A stretch of 64,000 bases of DNA from Pseudovibrio exalbescens DSM 16456 (GCF_000422785.1 NZ_KE383918.1:93748-157747), one strand, 5' to 3'; shown: positions 26,225-36,016, numbered from the stretch's first letter. A program made the numbers and translations. Notes: generated by a model from the letters alone, not told the origin.

Positions 26225-27385
26225 TTACCCGAGAATGACCAAGCCCAAAGCTGGTAGCATAAGGAATATGACAAGCAGATAAACGACGATCCAGAGGCGC
26301 TTGCCGTCTGTGGCCTGTGCCAGAGTTTCGGCCATGGATACCGGTAGGTAGCGCAGAAATGGCACGGCAAAAACGATCAAAACGCCGAGAACGTTGTAGA
26401 ACAAATGAATGAATGCCAGTTCAAAAGCGGTGTTCCGAGCGCCCGTTACGGCAAAGGCAGCTAGAATCGCGGTAATACACGTGCCAATATTGGCACCGAG
26501 CGTGAACGGATAAATCTGGCGTGTTGTCAACGCGCCCGAACCCACCAGCGGTACGACGAGTGAGGTGGTGGTTGACGAGGATTGGGTGATCAAGGTGGCC
26601 ACAAACCCCGAAGCAATGCCAGATGCAGGGCCACTGTGCAGTGCTGTCTCGGCAATGCGCTTCGAGGAGCCTACCAACAGGGCCCGCAAAAGCTTCTTCA
26701 CGAAGTGAATGCAAAATACGATAAGCCCAAGGCCAATACCTACCTGTGCGATACCAGCTCCGGGCGTCGGCAGATGGGCGACGCCGTTAGATATCTCGGT
26801 AATGAACGGCGCTGTTGCGCTACTGATGAAGTTATAGGTTTGTGATAGGTCGTGGTTGACGATATCCGCTGGCGGCATGAGCGTGCTCAAAGTGGCGGCC
26901 ATGTTTTGAAACAAACCAAATGCCAGTTCGAGCGGCAGAAAGATGGCCAGACACAGCAGATTAAAGCAATCGTGCACTGAAGCTGCTGAAAAAGCGCGAC
27001 GCAATTCTTCGCGATCAGGAGCAAACCCCAACGCGACCACGCTGTTGGTCACGGTGGTACCGACATTCGCCCCCATGACAATCGGAATTGCGATATGGAG
27101 GGGGAGGCCACCAGCGACGAACCCGACGAGTATGGATGTTGTTACGGAGGAGCTTTGAACCAATGCTGTGGCGAGAATGCCGACGCATACACCCATGACT
27201 GGGTGAGTGGCGGCGGCGATCAGGCTTCGAGCCTCATCAGCATAAAGCAGGCGAAACCCGCTCTCCAACAATCCGACAGCGCATAAGAGGAAATAGACCA
27301 GAAACAGCACGGACACCCAGTTAAGCAAACTGATGCCAAGTGCCGAGTGGCTATCATCATCTTTGAATGAGTCGAGTTTACTCAC
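26225..27385 (-). CDS. Na/Pi cotransporter family protein
   Basis: A 386-residue membrane protein with the two inverted QSSS repeats of the NptA/PNaS family: ATALVQSSSVTTSILVGFVA near residue 75 and ATLITQSSSTTTSLVVPLVG near 265. Each is followed by a GAN(V/I)GT motif. It probably moves phosphate with sodium, although some family members lack proven transport. It lacks the long C-terminal PhoU-like domain of some homologues. I start at GTG (27385), with GGAAAG about seven bases upstream; the ATG 35 codons earlier adds a Cys-rich hydrophilic stretch that looks untranslated. Confidence 0.88.
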   Translation of the reverse strand: MSKLDSFKDDDSHSALGISLLNWVSVLFLVYFLLCAVGLLESGFRLLYADEARSLIAAATHPVMGVCVGILATALVQSSSVTTSILVGFVAGGLPLHIAIPIVMGANVGTTVTNSVVALGFAPDREELRRAFSAASVHDCFNLLCLAIFLPLELAFGLFQNMAATLSTLMPPADIVNHDLSQTYNFISSATAPFITEISNGVAHLPTPGAGIAQVGIGLGLIVFCIHFVKKLLRALLVGSSKRIAETALHSGPASGIASGFVATLITQSSSTTTSLVVPLVGSGALTTRQIYPFTLGANIGTCITAILAAFAVTGARNTAFELAFIHLFYNVLGVLIVFAVPFLRYLPVSMAETLAQATDGKRLWIVVYLLVIFLMLPALGLVILG

Positions 27386-27673
27386 TGAGTTCTTTCCGCA
27401 AGGGCCCAAACAACTCTTTCTTGCGTCACGCAAGCAATCAAGAGATGCCGTTGAAACCGTATCATGCAACCACCTCCTCAGCATAGGCAAAAACTTTGCT
27501 TGCTAAGGGGCCAGAGTTTGTTTTCGGGCTTTGCCCTCAATACTTTTTCCGTTCTTCTTAAGTCGCACCTATTGCCTACCAATGGTCAGGCTGTCAACAA
27601 TCGGTTCGGTGATTCATCAGGATTAGGGGTAACTCAGCCACAGGTTGGGAATAAAAAAGGACAATTGGGAAAG

Positions 27674-28474
27674 ATGAATTTGATGAAAGGTCTCGTCGCA
27701 GCGGCGACCGTATTCATGGCCGTTGGCGCGCACGCCGTTGCAGCGGACGAACTGCCGGATCTGCAGGGCAGGACGGTTGTTGCGGTGACTGAAAACGCTT
27801 ACGCACCTTTGAATTTCGCTGACCCGAAGACGGGAGAAGGTATTGGTTGGGAGTATGACGCGTTTAATGAAATTGCGAAGCGGCTGAACATGAATCTGGA
27901 ATGGCGCCTCTCATCTTGGGACACGATGATTGAGGCTGTACGGCAAGGTCAGTTCGACGTTGGCATGGATGGCATCACCATCAACGAGGAGCGCAAGAAA
28001 CGAGTCGATTTTTCCGATCCATACATGAGATCGGAGATGTTCATGCTGGTGCGCGCCGATGAAAATCGATTCTCTGACGCAGCGACATTTGCAGAGCAGG
28101 AAGATCTTCTCGTGGGGGCTCAGCCGGGCACGACAAACTTTTACACAGCCGTTTATGAAGTGTTGGACGGAGACGAAAACAATCAGCGCATTCGACTGTT
28201 CGAAACCTTCGGCGCATCGGTGATGGCGCTGAGGTCTGCGGATGTGGATACGGTGCTCATGGACGCAACGTCAGCCCGCGGTTACATGGGTGCATCCCCC
28301 GACAGCTTCAAAGTCGTTGGCGGACCACTGGGCTCTGAAGACTTCGGTTTCATTTTTACTCCGGGCTCTGATCTGGTGGCGCCGGTCAACGCTGCAATCG
28401 CCAGCATGCGGGAAGATGGGACGCTTGAGGCATTGAACAGGAAGTGGTTTTACGAGTACAACGCAAGCCATTGA
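27674..28474 (+). CDS. Amino-acid ABC transporter substrate-binding protein
   Basis: A 266-residue periplasmic protein (SBP family 3). The signal peptide covers about residues 1-24 ([20 protein letters not shown]), with cleavage near VAA-DE. The body includes [32 protein letters not shown] and [20 protein letters not shown], typical of polar-amino-acid binding proteins. It would feed the permease gene 94 bp downstream, with a hairpin between them. No ATPase gene is present in the window. Confidence 0.92.
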   Translation: MNLMKGLVAAATVFMAVGAHAVAADELPDLQGRTVVAVTENAYAPLNFADPKTGEGIGWEYDAFNEIAKRLNMNLEWRLSSWDTMIEAVRQGQFDVGMDGITINEERKKRVDFSDPYMRSEMFMLVRADENRFSDAATFAEQEDLLVGAQPGTTNFYTAVYEVLDGDENNQRIRLFETFGASVMALRSADVDTVLMDATSARGYMGASPDSFKVVGGPLGSEDFGFIFTPGSDLVAPVNAAIASMREDGTLEALNRKWFYEYNASH

Positions 28475-28514
28475 TCCCATCGGCTCAATGAGCCGGTCAC
28501 CTTGATTAAATAGG

Positions 28515-28541
28515 GCAGCGCGGTCGTTTCGGCGGCGCTGC
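28515..28541 (+). terminator. Hairpin between binding-protein and permease genes
   Basis: GCAGCGC and GCGCTGC are perfect 7-bp arms with a 13-base loop, followed by TTTCG. It is placed, like the TRAP hairpin at 15007, to make more binding protein than permease. Confidence 0.65.
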
Positions 28542-28568
28542 TTTCGTGAGGCCCTTCCGGACCAGTAA

Positions 28569-29381
28569 ATGAATCAAGCCAAGAAACGCGAATTGCCCCT
28601 CTGGCTGCTGGCTGCAGCGTTATGTGCCATCCTGTTCATGTGGTTTATTGCAACCAGTGGTCAGTATACGCAGATCTTGAACACGCTTTCGCGGGGTATT
28701 GGGGTTACTCTGTTTGTAACTCTGATTGCGTTCACACTCGCTTGTTTGCTGGGATTGGCAGTTGCAACGGCACGCGGTTCGAAACATCGGGCCTTGCGAG
28801 AAATCGCGACGTTTTACACCGAGATCGTGCGCGGCGTGCCCATCTTGGTGCTGTTGTTCTACATTGCTTTCGTCGGTGCGCCTCAACTCGTCAGTGCCTA
28901 TAACTTCGTTTTGTCGCCTCTGATCGAACTCGGCTGGATTGAAACGCTGCTGGTGCGTGATCTTTCCATGACGTGGCGGGCGGTGATTGCCCTGACTATT
29001 GGGTACTCGGCCTTCATATCCGAAATTTTCCGAGCTGGTATTGAAAGCGTTTCGACGGGCCAGGTAGAGGCCGCGCGCTCCTTGGGACTCTCTCGGTGGC
29101 AAACCTTTCGGTTTATCGTCTGGCCTCAGGCACTCAAAAACATTCTTCCGCCGTTGGGGAATGATTTCGTCGCCATGATCAAGGACAGTGCTTTGGTGTC
29201 CGTGCTCGGCGTTCAGGACATCACCCAGCTTGGCAAGATCTACTCGTCTTCCACCTTCCAGTTTTTCGAGACCTACAATGTAGTCGCCTACTTGTACCTC
29301 ACCATGACGGTATCCCTGTCGCTTTTGGTCCGTGCATTGGAATACAGGCTGAAACGCAGTGATGAGCACTCCGATGTGTGA
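28569..29381 (+). CDS. Amino-acid ABC transporter permease
   Basis: A 270-residue membrane protein of the HisM/GlnP type. It has a typical N-terminal segment, five to six transmembrane helices, and the EAA loop EAARSLGLSRWQTFRFIVWP near residues 170-190, where it meets the ATPase. EIVRGVPILVLLFYI is the usual family block. One permease gene may form a homodimer. The ATPase gene usually follows the permease but does not here: after a terminator the next gene is an aldolase on the other strand. The partner is presumably encoded elsewhere. Confidence 0.93.
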   Translation: MNQAKKRELPLWLLAAALCAILFMWFIATSGQYTQILNTLSRGIGVTLFVTLIAFTLACLLGLAVATARGSKHRALREIATFYTEIVRGVPILVLLFYIAFVGAPQLVSAYNFVLSPLIELGWIETLLVRDLSMTWRAVIALTIGYSAFISEIFRAGIESVSTGQVEAARSLGLSRWQTFRFIVWPQALKNILPPLGNDFVAMIKDSALVSVLGVQDITQLGKIYSSSTFQFFETYNVVAYLYLTMTVSLSLLVRALEYRLKRSDEHSDV

Positions 29382-29399
29382 GGGCTGTTAGTAAAAAAG

Positions 29400-29424
29400 A
29401 AAGCCCGACGAAACGCCGGGCTTT
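29400..29424. terminator. Terminator between ABC permease and fba
   Basis: AAAGCCCG and CGGGCTTT form an 8-bp stem with a 9-base loop. An A-run precedes it, which is a T-run for the leftward aldolase gene. The genes converge here. Confidence 0.85.
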
Positions 29425-29448
29425 GGACTTGATGATTTAGAGGCTCTC

Positions 29449-30519
29449 TCAAAGTGTAAGAGACTTTCCTGCGCAGCGCAGGTCTTCGCAAGCTTCCCCA
29501 AGCCGCTCAATGATGCCTTGCTCGCCAGCGCGCAACCATTTGCGTGGATCATAGATCTTTTTGTAGGGCGTGCCGTCTTCCGGATCAATCTGGTGCTTGA
29601 ACGCCGTCGCATTGTTTTGAACGTAGGCGCCAACAGGCGCGGAGAATGCGAACTGGGTGTCCGTGTCGATGTTCATTTTGAACACCCCGTAGTTCAGGCT
29701 TTCGGCAATCTTGTCCTTGTCGGACCCTGAACCGCCGTGGAACACGAGAGCGAGCGGGTTATCCGGAAGCTTGTGGGTTTCAGCCACCAGCTTCTGGCTT
29801 TCACGAAGGATTTCCGGCCGCAACTTGACGTTACCCGGCTTGTAAACACCATGCACGTTACCGAACGATGCGGCGACGGAGAAGTGGCCGATGTCTTTCA
29901 ATCGCTCATAGGCTTGCAGCACGTCTTCGGGCTGGGTGTAAAGCTTTGGATTGTCTGCGCCGATGTCTTCGTCCGAACCGATGCCATCCTCTTCGCCGCC
30001 GGTCACGCCCAGTTCGATTTCAAGGCTCATTTCAAGGGGAGCCATCAATTTCAATAGGCGTTCGCTTTCCGCCAGATTGTCCTCGATACTCTCTTCAGAA
30101 AGGTCCAGCATGTGAGAAGAGAACAGTGGTTTACCATGTTCCTTGTAGAATGCCTTGCCATGCGTGATCAGAGCTTCGAGCCATGGGACCAGCTTGCGAT
30201 TGGCGTGGTCCGTATGGAGGACAACGGCTACCCCGTAGTGCTCTGCCAGCAGGTGAACATGACGGGCTGCGGAAACAGCGCCCAGGACCTTGGCCTGGAA
30301 ACTGTCCTCCATGCCTTGTCCTGCAAAGAACTGTGCGCCTCCATTGGATAGCTGAATGATGATGTCGGATTTGTTCTTCGCAGCGGCTTCCAGAACGGCA
30401 TTGACGGAATTGGTACCAACGACGTTGACGGCGGGCAATGCATACTTGCCTTCACGACAAGCATCGATGAGTTTCTTGTAGTCCTCGCCGAACACGACAC
30501 CGGGCTTGAGCGTTCCCAT
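29449..30519 (-). CDS. fba: Class II fructose-bisphosphate aldolase
   Basis: A 356-residue zinc aldolase of the E. coli FbaA type, close to the usual 359 residues. Zinc and active-site residues are seen in VVLHTDHAN, SLEIELGVTGGEEDG, FGNVHGVYKPGNVKL and LVFHGGSGS. It splits fructose-1,6-bisphosphate into two triose phosphates in glycolysis and acts in the reverse direction in gluconeogenesis. It stands alone, with a terminator downstream and a 267-bp gap upstream. I see no regulatory element in that gap. Confidence 0.95.
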   Translation of the reverse strand: MGTLKPGVVFGEDYKKLIDACREGKYALPAVNVVGTNSVNAVLEAAAKNKSDIIIQLSNGGAQFFAGQGMEDSFQAKVLGAVSAARHVHLLAEHYGVAVVLHTDHANRKLVPWLEALITHGKAFYKEHGKPLFSSHMLDLSEESIEDNLAESERLLKLMAPLEMSLEIELGVTGGEEDGIGSDEDIGADNPKLYTQPEDVLQAYERLKDIGHFSVAASFGNVHGVYKPGNVKLRPEILRESQKLVAETHKLPDNPLALVFHGGSGSDKDKIAESLNYGVFKMNIDTDTQFAFSAPVGAYVQNNATAFKHQIDPEDGTPYKKIYDPRKWLRAGEQGIIERLGEACEDLRCAGKSLTL

Positions 30520-30786
30520 GACTTAATGGCTCCCGAAATTGGCTGTGATGATCAACATAAGAACAAGCTGATAATGCCTGTATAAACAAATGATACGGCT
30601 GTTGCCGTGTGGGGCGTACCCTAATGGTAGTAAACAACCGTAGCAACTGAATCGAGCCTTCGTTCAGCCCATGCTAATCGATTTTGTTGAGGTTATCTTG
30701 CTGAAAAATCAGGGGTGGCGTGGTCACAATCCCTCTCACTCCGCCGGGATGCGCAGACGGTTGCCATCCGGTGCAGACAGCTGATT

Positions 30787-31500
30787 TCAAGAACGGATCG
30801 CGCCAATTGGAGCGGTCGAGAAGCGGCCTGCAAGCACCTCGGCAATGTGGCGAAGTTCAACGCCGGACCCCAAGTTCTTCAGCGGTTTGGCGAGGCTGAG
30901 CAAAAGCCCCAAGTCCTCGGATACGACAAGTCCTGCGCCCGATTTGTGAATGCGGTTTGCAAGGCCCGTCAGATGGTTAGAAGTTGCCGCCCTTTTGGAG
31001 TGCGGCTCCATGATGTCCGTTGGATCGGGAAAGTCGACGATGTGCACCCCTGACATCTTATCGAGCAGACGACGGCCAGTGGTATCGGAGCCAAAAAGGG
31101 AAGGTTTCGACTGAGCAGATAGATACGCCAGAGTACCTGCACTTTGAGCCTTTGCTGCGTTCCAACGGCATTCATCCCATAGGAAATCCGTGAGTGTCAG
31201 GATTTTCTGGTGTGTCGCTTTTGGACTGGCCTTCAAGGCACCCGAACAAGTTGGCGATAGTGTTACGATCGTATCAAAGCCATCAAAACAAGCGAGTGCT
31301 TCAGACGCCATCGTGATCGCTGCATCCGGCTCATCGGCTTGAAGGGCAGTAAAGCCGCAGCAGGTCTGATTGCGCGGCATCCGGACGTCACACCCAGCTT
31401 CTTCGAGAAGATCCATAGCTGCTTGGATCACTGCAGGGCGGAATGTCTCTGCAAGGCAGGTGGTAAACAGACCGATCGTGGGCGCATGTACTGCCGTCAT
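30787..31500 (-). CDS. Degenerate LutA/GlcF-like (Fe-S)-binding protein
   Basis: A 237-residue protein of the CCG-domain (LutA) family. The first half keeps one full motif: TTCLAETFRPAV (Cys15), Cys37, CCGF (Cys47/48) and SPTCSG. The second half keeps the fold signature (LVVSEDLGLLLSLAKPL, ELRHIAEVLAG) but has lost all cysteines: after DECRW (about residue 107) none remain. Normal LutA proteins carry two CCG motifs. It may bind one cluster or serve a structural role. The start at 31500 follows GGTGAG. It lies between fba and a cytochrome c gene near glcDEF; no lutB or lutC partner is present. Confidence 0.8.
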   Translation of the reverse strand: MTAVHAPTIGLFTTCLAETFRPAVIQAAMDLLEEAGCDVRMPRNQTCCGFTALQADEPDAAITMASEALACFDGFDTIVTLSPTCSGALKASPKATHQKILTLTDFLWDECRWNAAKAQSAGTLAYLSAQSKPSLFGSDTTGRRLLDKMSGVHIVDFPDPTDIMEPHSKRAATSNHLTGLANRIHKSGAGLVVSEDLGLLLSLAKPLKNLGSGVELRHIAEVLAGRFSTAPIGAIRS

Positions 31501-31620
31501 GACGCGCGGCTCACCTCTCATTGCATCTATCAAGCACGCCTTACCATAGCAGCGAGAGCGGGCGAAGTACTCAAACGAGGAGATACAAGGGGCGTCCACC
31601 GCCCCTTGAACGGCGATCGT

Positions 31621-32022
31621 TTACTTCTTGGTGCCGTCTTCGTTGAACTGGCCAAGATATGCGATGATGTCCGCAATCTCCTGATCCTTGCGCAAACCGG
31701 CGAACGCCATGCGTCCCCGAGGGATGACGTCGCGGGGTTTGCGCAGATAGGCTGTCAGAGTTTCTTCATCCCAAACGCGGCCCTCTTCCTTGCCTTCCAG
31801 CAAAGATTTCGAATAGCGGTAGTCGTTGACATGGCCCCACTCGGCACCAACAACCCCGTTCAGTGCAGGCCCAACTTTATTGCGGGCGTCCTCACCAACT
31901 GCGTGGCAAGCTTGGCATTTTCGAAATACGCGCTCGCCTTTTTCCGGGTCGCCGTCCGCGAACGCGCTTGTTGCAACAAATGCGAGGCTCAGCGATAGCA
32001 GAGCTCCTGAAATAGCTTTCAT
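31621..32022 (-). CDS. Small soluble cytochrome c (c2/c550-like)
   Basis: A 133-residue exported protein: signal peptide (MKAISGALLSLSLAFVATSA, cleavage after AFA), then FRKCQACHAVGE with the CxxCH haem attachment site. The axial Met is likely in PRGRMAFAG. It belongs to the small class I cytochromes that shuttle electrons in the periplasm. It lies between the degenerate LutA-like gene (120 bp away, same strand) and the LysR-glcDEF unit. It could serve the PQQ-type or respiratory dehydrogenases here, but no specific partner is shown by the sequence. Confidence 0.92.
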   Translation of the reverse strand: MKAISGALLSLSLAFVATSAFADGDPEKGERVFRKCQACHAVGEDARNKVGPALNGVVGAEWGHVNDYRYSKSLLEGKEEGRVWDEETLTAYLRKPRDVIPRGRMAFAGLRKDQEIADIIAYLGQFNEDGTKK

Positions 32023-32171
32023 ATGGACTCGTCTCCCTCAATTGTGGGCGATCGTGCTCACCCGGTCCATGAAACCTCAAGCTTCAAAAACAAAAGGCAC
32101 CGCCACTTTCACGGTAAGAGGTAATGAATGGATTACGACATGTTGTCGCAGTTTGGAATCTCTCCAGATGT

Positions 32172-33110
32172 TTACGTCCTTTTGGGCGGGGGATTGTCAA
32201 TTTGTTCCAGATCTCGATCCCAGTAAGGTGAAGGTCCATAGGTGATCGAAAGAAAATCAATGAACGCTCTGAGTTTGGCGGGCATGAGGGCACGTGAAGG
32301 ATACACCGCCTGCAATGCTATCCGTCGTGAGGCTCGATATTCGGGTAGGACCGGTACCAGAAGCCCAGTTCGCAATTCTTCCCCTACATCCCAAGTGGAT
32401 CGCAGAGCCACCCCTATGCCTGCAAGCACTGCTTCTCGAACCACCTCGCTTGAATTGGTCGCCAAGGGACCTTTGGCTCGGATCGACTCTTCTCCCTCAG
32501 GGCCTTCCAGCCGCCACAGATCCTGCTGGTCGGCGGCCAAGCACGTGTGGCGGCTTTGAAGATCAGCGAGGGATCTCACAGGCCCATGCACCGCGAGATA
32601 ACTCGGTGCAGCACAAAGAACCCTGTGAATGGGCGCAAGACGCTTGGCGACCATACTGGAATCCTCAAGCTGACCGATGCGAATCGCAACGTCATATCCT
32701 TGCCCGACAATATCGACGAACGTGTCCGACAGATCGAGTTGCAGGGAGACTTCAGGATAGCGGCGCATAAACGTGGGCAGATGGGGCGCAATGTGCATTC
32801 GGCCAAATGATGTTGGCGCAGACACCCGCAACCTGCCGCGAACGGCAGAGGAGGTTCTAGAGACGAAAGCTTCTGCTTCCTCAATGGAGGCGAGAATAGC
32901 GACAACCCGCTCGTAGTAGCCTTTCCCCGCTTCGGTCAAAGCGATTTGGCGTGTGGTACGTTGCAAAAGCAAAGTTCCAAGCCTTGCTTCCAGCTTGCTC
33001 AGCTTTTTTGAAATGACCGCAGGCGACAGGCCAAGCTCCCGCGCTGCGGCTGACATTCCACCACTTGTTACCACTTGAGCGAAGATCTCCATTTCGGAGA
33101 TGGGGCTCAT
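32172..33110 (-). CDS. LysR-type regulator divergent from glcDEF
   Basis: A 312-residue LysR protein of the CrgA/DsdC-like subgroup (HTH MEIFAQVVTSGGMSAAAREL; effector domain ending PAKLRAFIDFL). It is divergent from glcD with about 145 bp between the starts, the usual arrangement for a LysR regulator controlling its neighbour. E. coli glc genes instead use GntR-type GlcC, so the control here would differ. I start at 33110, which has GGAAAG five bases upstream; the ATG at 33134 has none. Confidence 0.9.
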   Translation of the reverse strand: MSPISEMEIFAQVVTSGGMSAAARELGLSPAVISKKLSKLEARLGTLLLQRTTRQIALTEAGKGYYERVVAILASIEEAEAFVSRTSSAVRGRLRVSAPTSFGRMHIAPHLPTFMRRYPEVSLQLDLSDTFVDIVGQGYDVAIRIGQLEDSSMVAKRLAPIHRVLCAAPSYLAVHGPVRSLADLQSRHTCLAADQQDLWRLEGPEGEESIRAKGPLATNSSEVVREAVLAGIGVALRSTWDVGEELRTGLLVPVLPEYRASRRIALQAVYPSRALMPAKLRAFIDFLSITYGPSPYWDRDLEQIDNPPPKRT

Positions 33111-33255
33111 TTTGTCTTTCCGGGAAACAGTCATTCAACATTTTTTCTATTTTGACAGCCATTGTTTTCTGACACATTTACGGGAAACTACCAAGGCCGA
33201 GCGCTTAAGAAATTGGCCCTCGGCTTTTTGGGACAGGCGCATTGGGAGGATGCTC

Positions 33256-34752
33256 ATGTCAGGTATTGCCATGCCTAAACCTTCACAGGAACTACTGCGC
33301 AACAAAGCGCAAATCGTGAAGGACCTGCAGAGGATCATTTCCGGTGAGGGGGTGATTTGTGAAGAAATTGAGCTTCGGCCTTATGAAACGGATGCATTGA
33401 CGGCCTATCGTCAAATCCCGCTAGCCGTTGTCCTACCGGAAACCGTGGAGCAGGTCTCGCAGATCCTCAAATACTGCTATGCAAATGAAGTAAAGGTGGT
33501 GCCTCGCGGGGCTGGAACTTCATTGTCCGGTGGCGCCTTGCCATTGGCGGACAGTGTGCTCATGTCCATGATGAAATTCAATCAGATACTGGATATTGAT
33601 CTGCCAAATCGAGCGGTAGTGGTTCAGCCGGGCGTTACCAATCTTGGCATCACGCATGCGGTACAGCACGAAGGCTTCTATTACGCACCGGATCCATCCT
33701 CTCAGATTGCGTGTTCAATCGGAGGGAATATCGCAGAAAACTCCGGTGGGGTGCATTCACTCAAGTATGGGCTGACTACAAACAACGTGCTGGGCCTTGA
33801 GATGGTGCTGATGTCGGGCGAGGTGATCCGACTTGGTGGCAAACATCTGGACGCGGAGGGTTACGACTTTCTCGCCCTGCTTGCGGGCTCTGAGGGGCTC
33901 TTGGGTGTGGTAACCGAGGTAACGGTGCGTGTTCTTCAAAAGCCAGAGACCGCGCGTGCGGCGTTAATTGGCTTTCCGAGTTCTGAACAAGCGGGCCAGT
34001 GTGTGGCCGACATTATTGGCGCTGGTATCATTCCGGGTGGCATGGAGCTAATGGACAAACTGGCCATTGATGCCGCTGAAGACTTTGTTCATGCAGGTTA
34101 TCCGCTTGATGTAGAGGCGCTCATGATTGTGGAGCTAGACGGCCCTGAGGCGGAAGTCGATCGCCTGCTTCAGGAAGTGTCATCGCTAGCGACCCAAAAC
34201 AATTCGACTTATTTGCGTGTGTCGGAAACCGAGGACGAGCGCAACACCTTTTGGGCCGGTCGCAAAGCGGCCTTTCCGGCAGTAGGACGGATCTCACCAG
34301 ACTATTTGTGCATGGACGGTACTATTCCCCGCAAGGCTTTGCCGCAGGTGCTGAAGCGCATGCAGGTTTTGGGAGAAAAGCATGGCCTGCGTTGTGCCAA
34401 TGTCTTCCATGCTGGGGATGGCAACTTGCATCCGCTCATACTGTATGACGCGAATAACCCTGGAGAACTGGAGGCAGCTGAGGCATTTGGCGCGGATATC
34501 CTGCGCCTTTGTGTTGAGGTTGGTGGAGTTTTGACCGGTGAGCACGGTGTGGGGATCGAAAAACGGGATCTTATGCCGGAGATGTTTTCCGAAACGGATC
34601 TGAAACAGCAACAGCGCGTAAAATGCGCTTTTGATGAGAAGCATCTGCTGAACCCGGGAAAGGTCTTTCCGGTTTTGCATCGTTGTGCGGAACTGGGCCG
34701 AATGCACGTGCACAAGGGACAACTGCCGTTCCCTAACATCCCCAGGTTTTGA
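33256..34752 (+). CDS. glcD: Glycolate oxidase subunit GlcD (FAD-linked)
   Basis: A 498-residue FAD protein, nearly the same length as E. coli GlcD (499). The FAD-binding PCMH domain shows PRGAGTSLSGGALP and DPSSQIACSIGGNIAENSGG. The C-terminal oxidase domain includes GGVLTGEHGVGIEKR. With GlcE and GlcF it oxidises glycolate to glyoxylate and passes electrons to the membrane quinone pool. The ATG at 33256 has GGGAGG six bases upstream; the nearer ATG at 33250 is too close to it. First gene of glcDEF. Confidence 0.95.
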   Translation: MSGIAMPKPSQELLRNKAQIVKDLQRIISGEGVICEEIELRPYETDALTAYRQIPLAVVLPETVEQVSQILKYCYANEVKVVPRGAGTSLSGGALPLADSVLMSMMKFNQILDIDLPNRAVVVQPGVTNLGITHAVQHEGFYYAPDPSSQIACSIGGNIAENSGGVHSLKYGLTTNNVLGLEMVLMSGEVIRLGGKHLDAEGYDFLALLAGSEGLLGVVTEVTVRVLQKPETARAALIGFPSSEQAGQCVADIIGAGIIPGGMELMDKLAIDAAEDFVHAGYPLDVEALMIVELDGPEAEVDRLLQEVSSLATQNNSTYLRVSETEDERNTFWAGRKAAFPAVGRISPDYLCMDGTIPRKALPQVLKRMQVLGEKHGLRCANVFHAGDGNLHPLILYDANNPGELEAAEAFGADILRLCVEVGGVLTGEHGVGIEKRDLMPEMFSETDLKQQQRVKCAFDEKHLLNPGKVFPVLHRCAELGRMHVHKGQLPFPNIPRF

Positions 34753-34804
34753 GCGGGGAGGATTCGGTAGGGGTTCATGAAATGCAGATTTTGGGAGATC
34801 GGGC

Positions 34805-36013
34805 ATGGCACAAAGCTTTCGGCCGCGTGATACGGCTGAGCTTGTAGAGGTAGTGAAGTGGGCCGCTGCAGAACAGCAACCGCTTGAAGTTATCGGCAAT
34901 GGAAGCAAGAGAGCGCTGGGCCGGCCAATGCAGGTGGCCAATACTTTGGCGCTGGACCACCTGACCGGTGTGGTCGACTATGAACCTGCTGAGTTGGTTT
35001 TGACGGCCAGAGCCGGCACACCTTTGGCGGAAATTCAGGCGCTTTTGCAGGATAATGGTCAGGAATTGGCATTTGAGCCCATGGACTACGGTCCTGTATT
35101 GGGCGAGGAGCTGGGCCGAGCGACATTTGGAGGCACCCTTTCTGCCAATGTGTCCGGGCCTCGCCGGATCAAGGCGGGGGCTGCGCGGGACCATGTTCTT
35201 GGATTAGAAGCTGTTTCAGGTAGAGGGGAGCTATTTCGCGCAGGCGGTCGGGTCGTCAAGAATGTTACCGGTTACGATTTGGCGCGCGCTTTCTGTGCCT
35301 CATGGGGCACATTGGCCGTCGCCTCCACGATTACTGTGAAAGTGGCACCCAAGGCTACGACTGAGAAGACGGTGTGCCTTTTCGGACTTCAAGGTGTGGA
35401 GGCAACTGGGGCCATGTCGGCGGCGTTGGGCTCTTCAGCGGAAGTATCCGGTGCCGCTCATGTTCCAGAAAAACTCGCCGCTCTTCAGTCGGGCAATTGG
35501 GGCGGGGGACGGTCTGCAACCCTGTTGCGGCTTGAAGGCATTGAGGAATCTATTGATTATCGGGTAGGCATCTTGCGGCGAGTTCTTGAACTCGCTGGAA
35601 CTGTTGAAATCATGGATGCCGCCGCCTCGTTCTCAGTGTGGCAATCCATTCGTAACCTGACCGTTTTTCCTCACAATTTGGGCGCTTTGTGGCGGGTGTC
35701 CGTAGCCCCAACGGCGGCAGATGATGTGATAGCCAGCCTGCCTGAAGGCTGTCTGGTCATGCAAGACTGGGGTGGGGGGCTGCTTTGGATAGCAGACCCA
35801 GATGACCAGCGTGATGGCACGTCGTTAAGGGCGGCAATCGCCTCTGCGGGAGGCGGGCACGCAACTTTGGTCAAGGCTCCTGAAAACGTTCGTAACACCA
35901 TAGACGTTTTTCACCCGCAGGAACCGGGGCTGTCATTGCTCACGAAGCGCCTCAAGTCCCAGTTCGACCCGCATGGGATTCTCAATCCCGGTCGCATGTA
36001 CAAGGGGGTGTAA
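34805..36013 (+). CDS. glcE: Glycolate oxidase subunit GlcE (FAD-binding)
   Basis: A 402-residue protein related to GlcD but without its full C-terminal domain. The FAD-binding part has ATFGGTLSANVSGPRRIKAG and GRVVKNVTGYDLARAFC. It is the second flavin-binding subunit of the glycolate oxidase complex. It begins 52 bp after glcD and ends 3 bp before glcF, in one operon. Nothing unusual in length or motifs. Confidence 0.95.
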   Translation: MAQSFRPRDTAELVEVVKWAAAEQQPLEVIGNGSKRALGRPMQVANTLALDHLTGVVDYEPAELVLTARAGTPLAEIQALLQDNGQELAFEPMDYGPVLGEELGRATFGGTLSANVSGPRRIKAGAARDHVLGLEAVSGRGELFRAGGRVVKNVTGYDLARAFCASWGTLAVASTITVKVAPKATTEKTVCLFGLQGVEATGAMSAALGSSAEVSGAAHVPEKLAALQSGNWGGGRSATLLRLEGIEESIDYRVGILRRVLELAGTVEIMDAAASFSVWQSIRNLTVFPHNLGALWRVSVAPTAADDVIASLPEGCLVMQDWGGGLLWIADPDDQRDGTSLRAAIASAGGGHATLVKAPENVRNTIDVFHPQEPGLSLLTKRLKSQFDPHGILNPGRMYKGV

Positions 36014-36016
36014 CCA

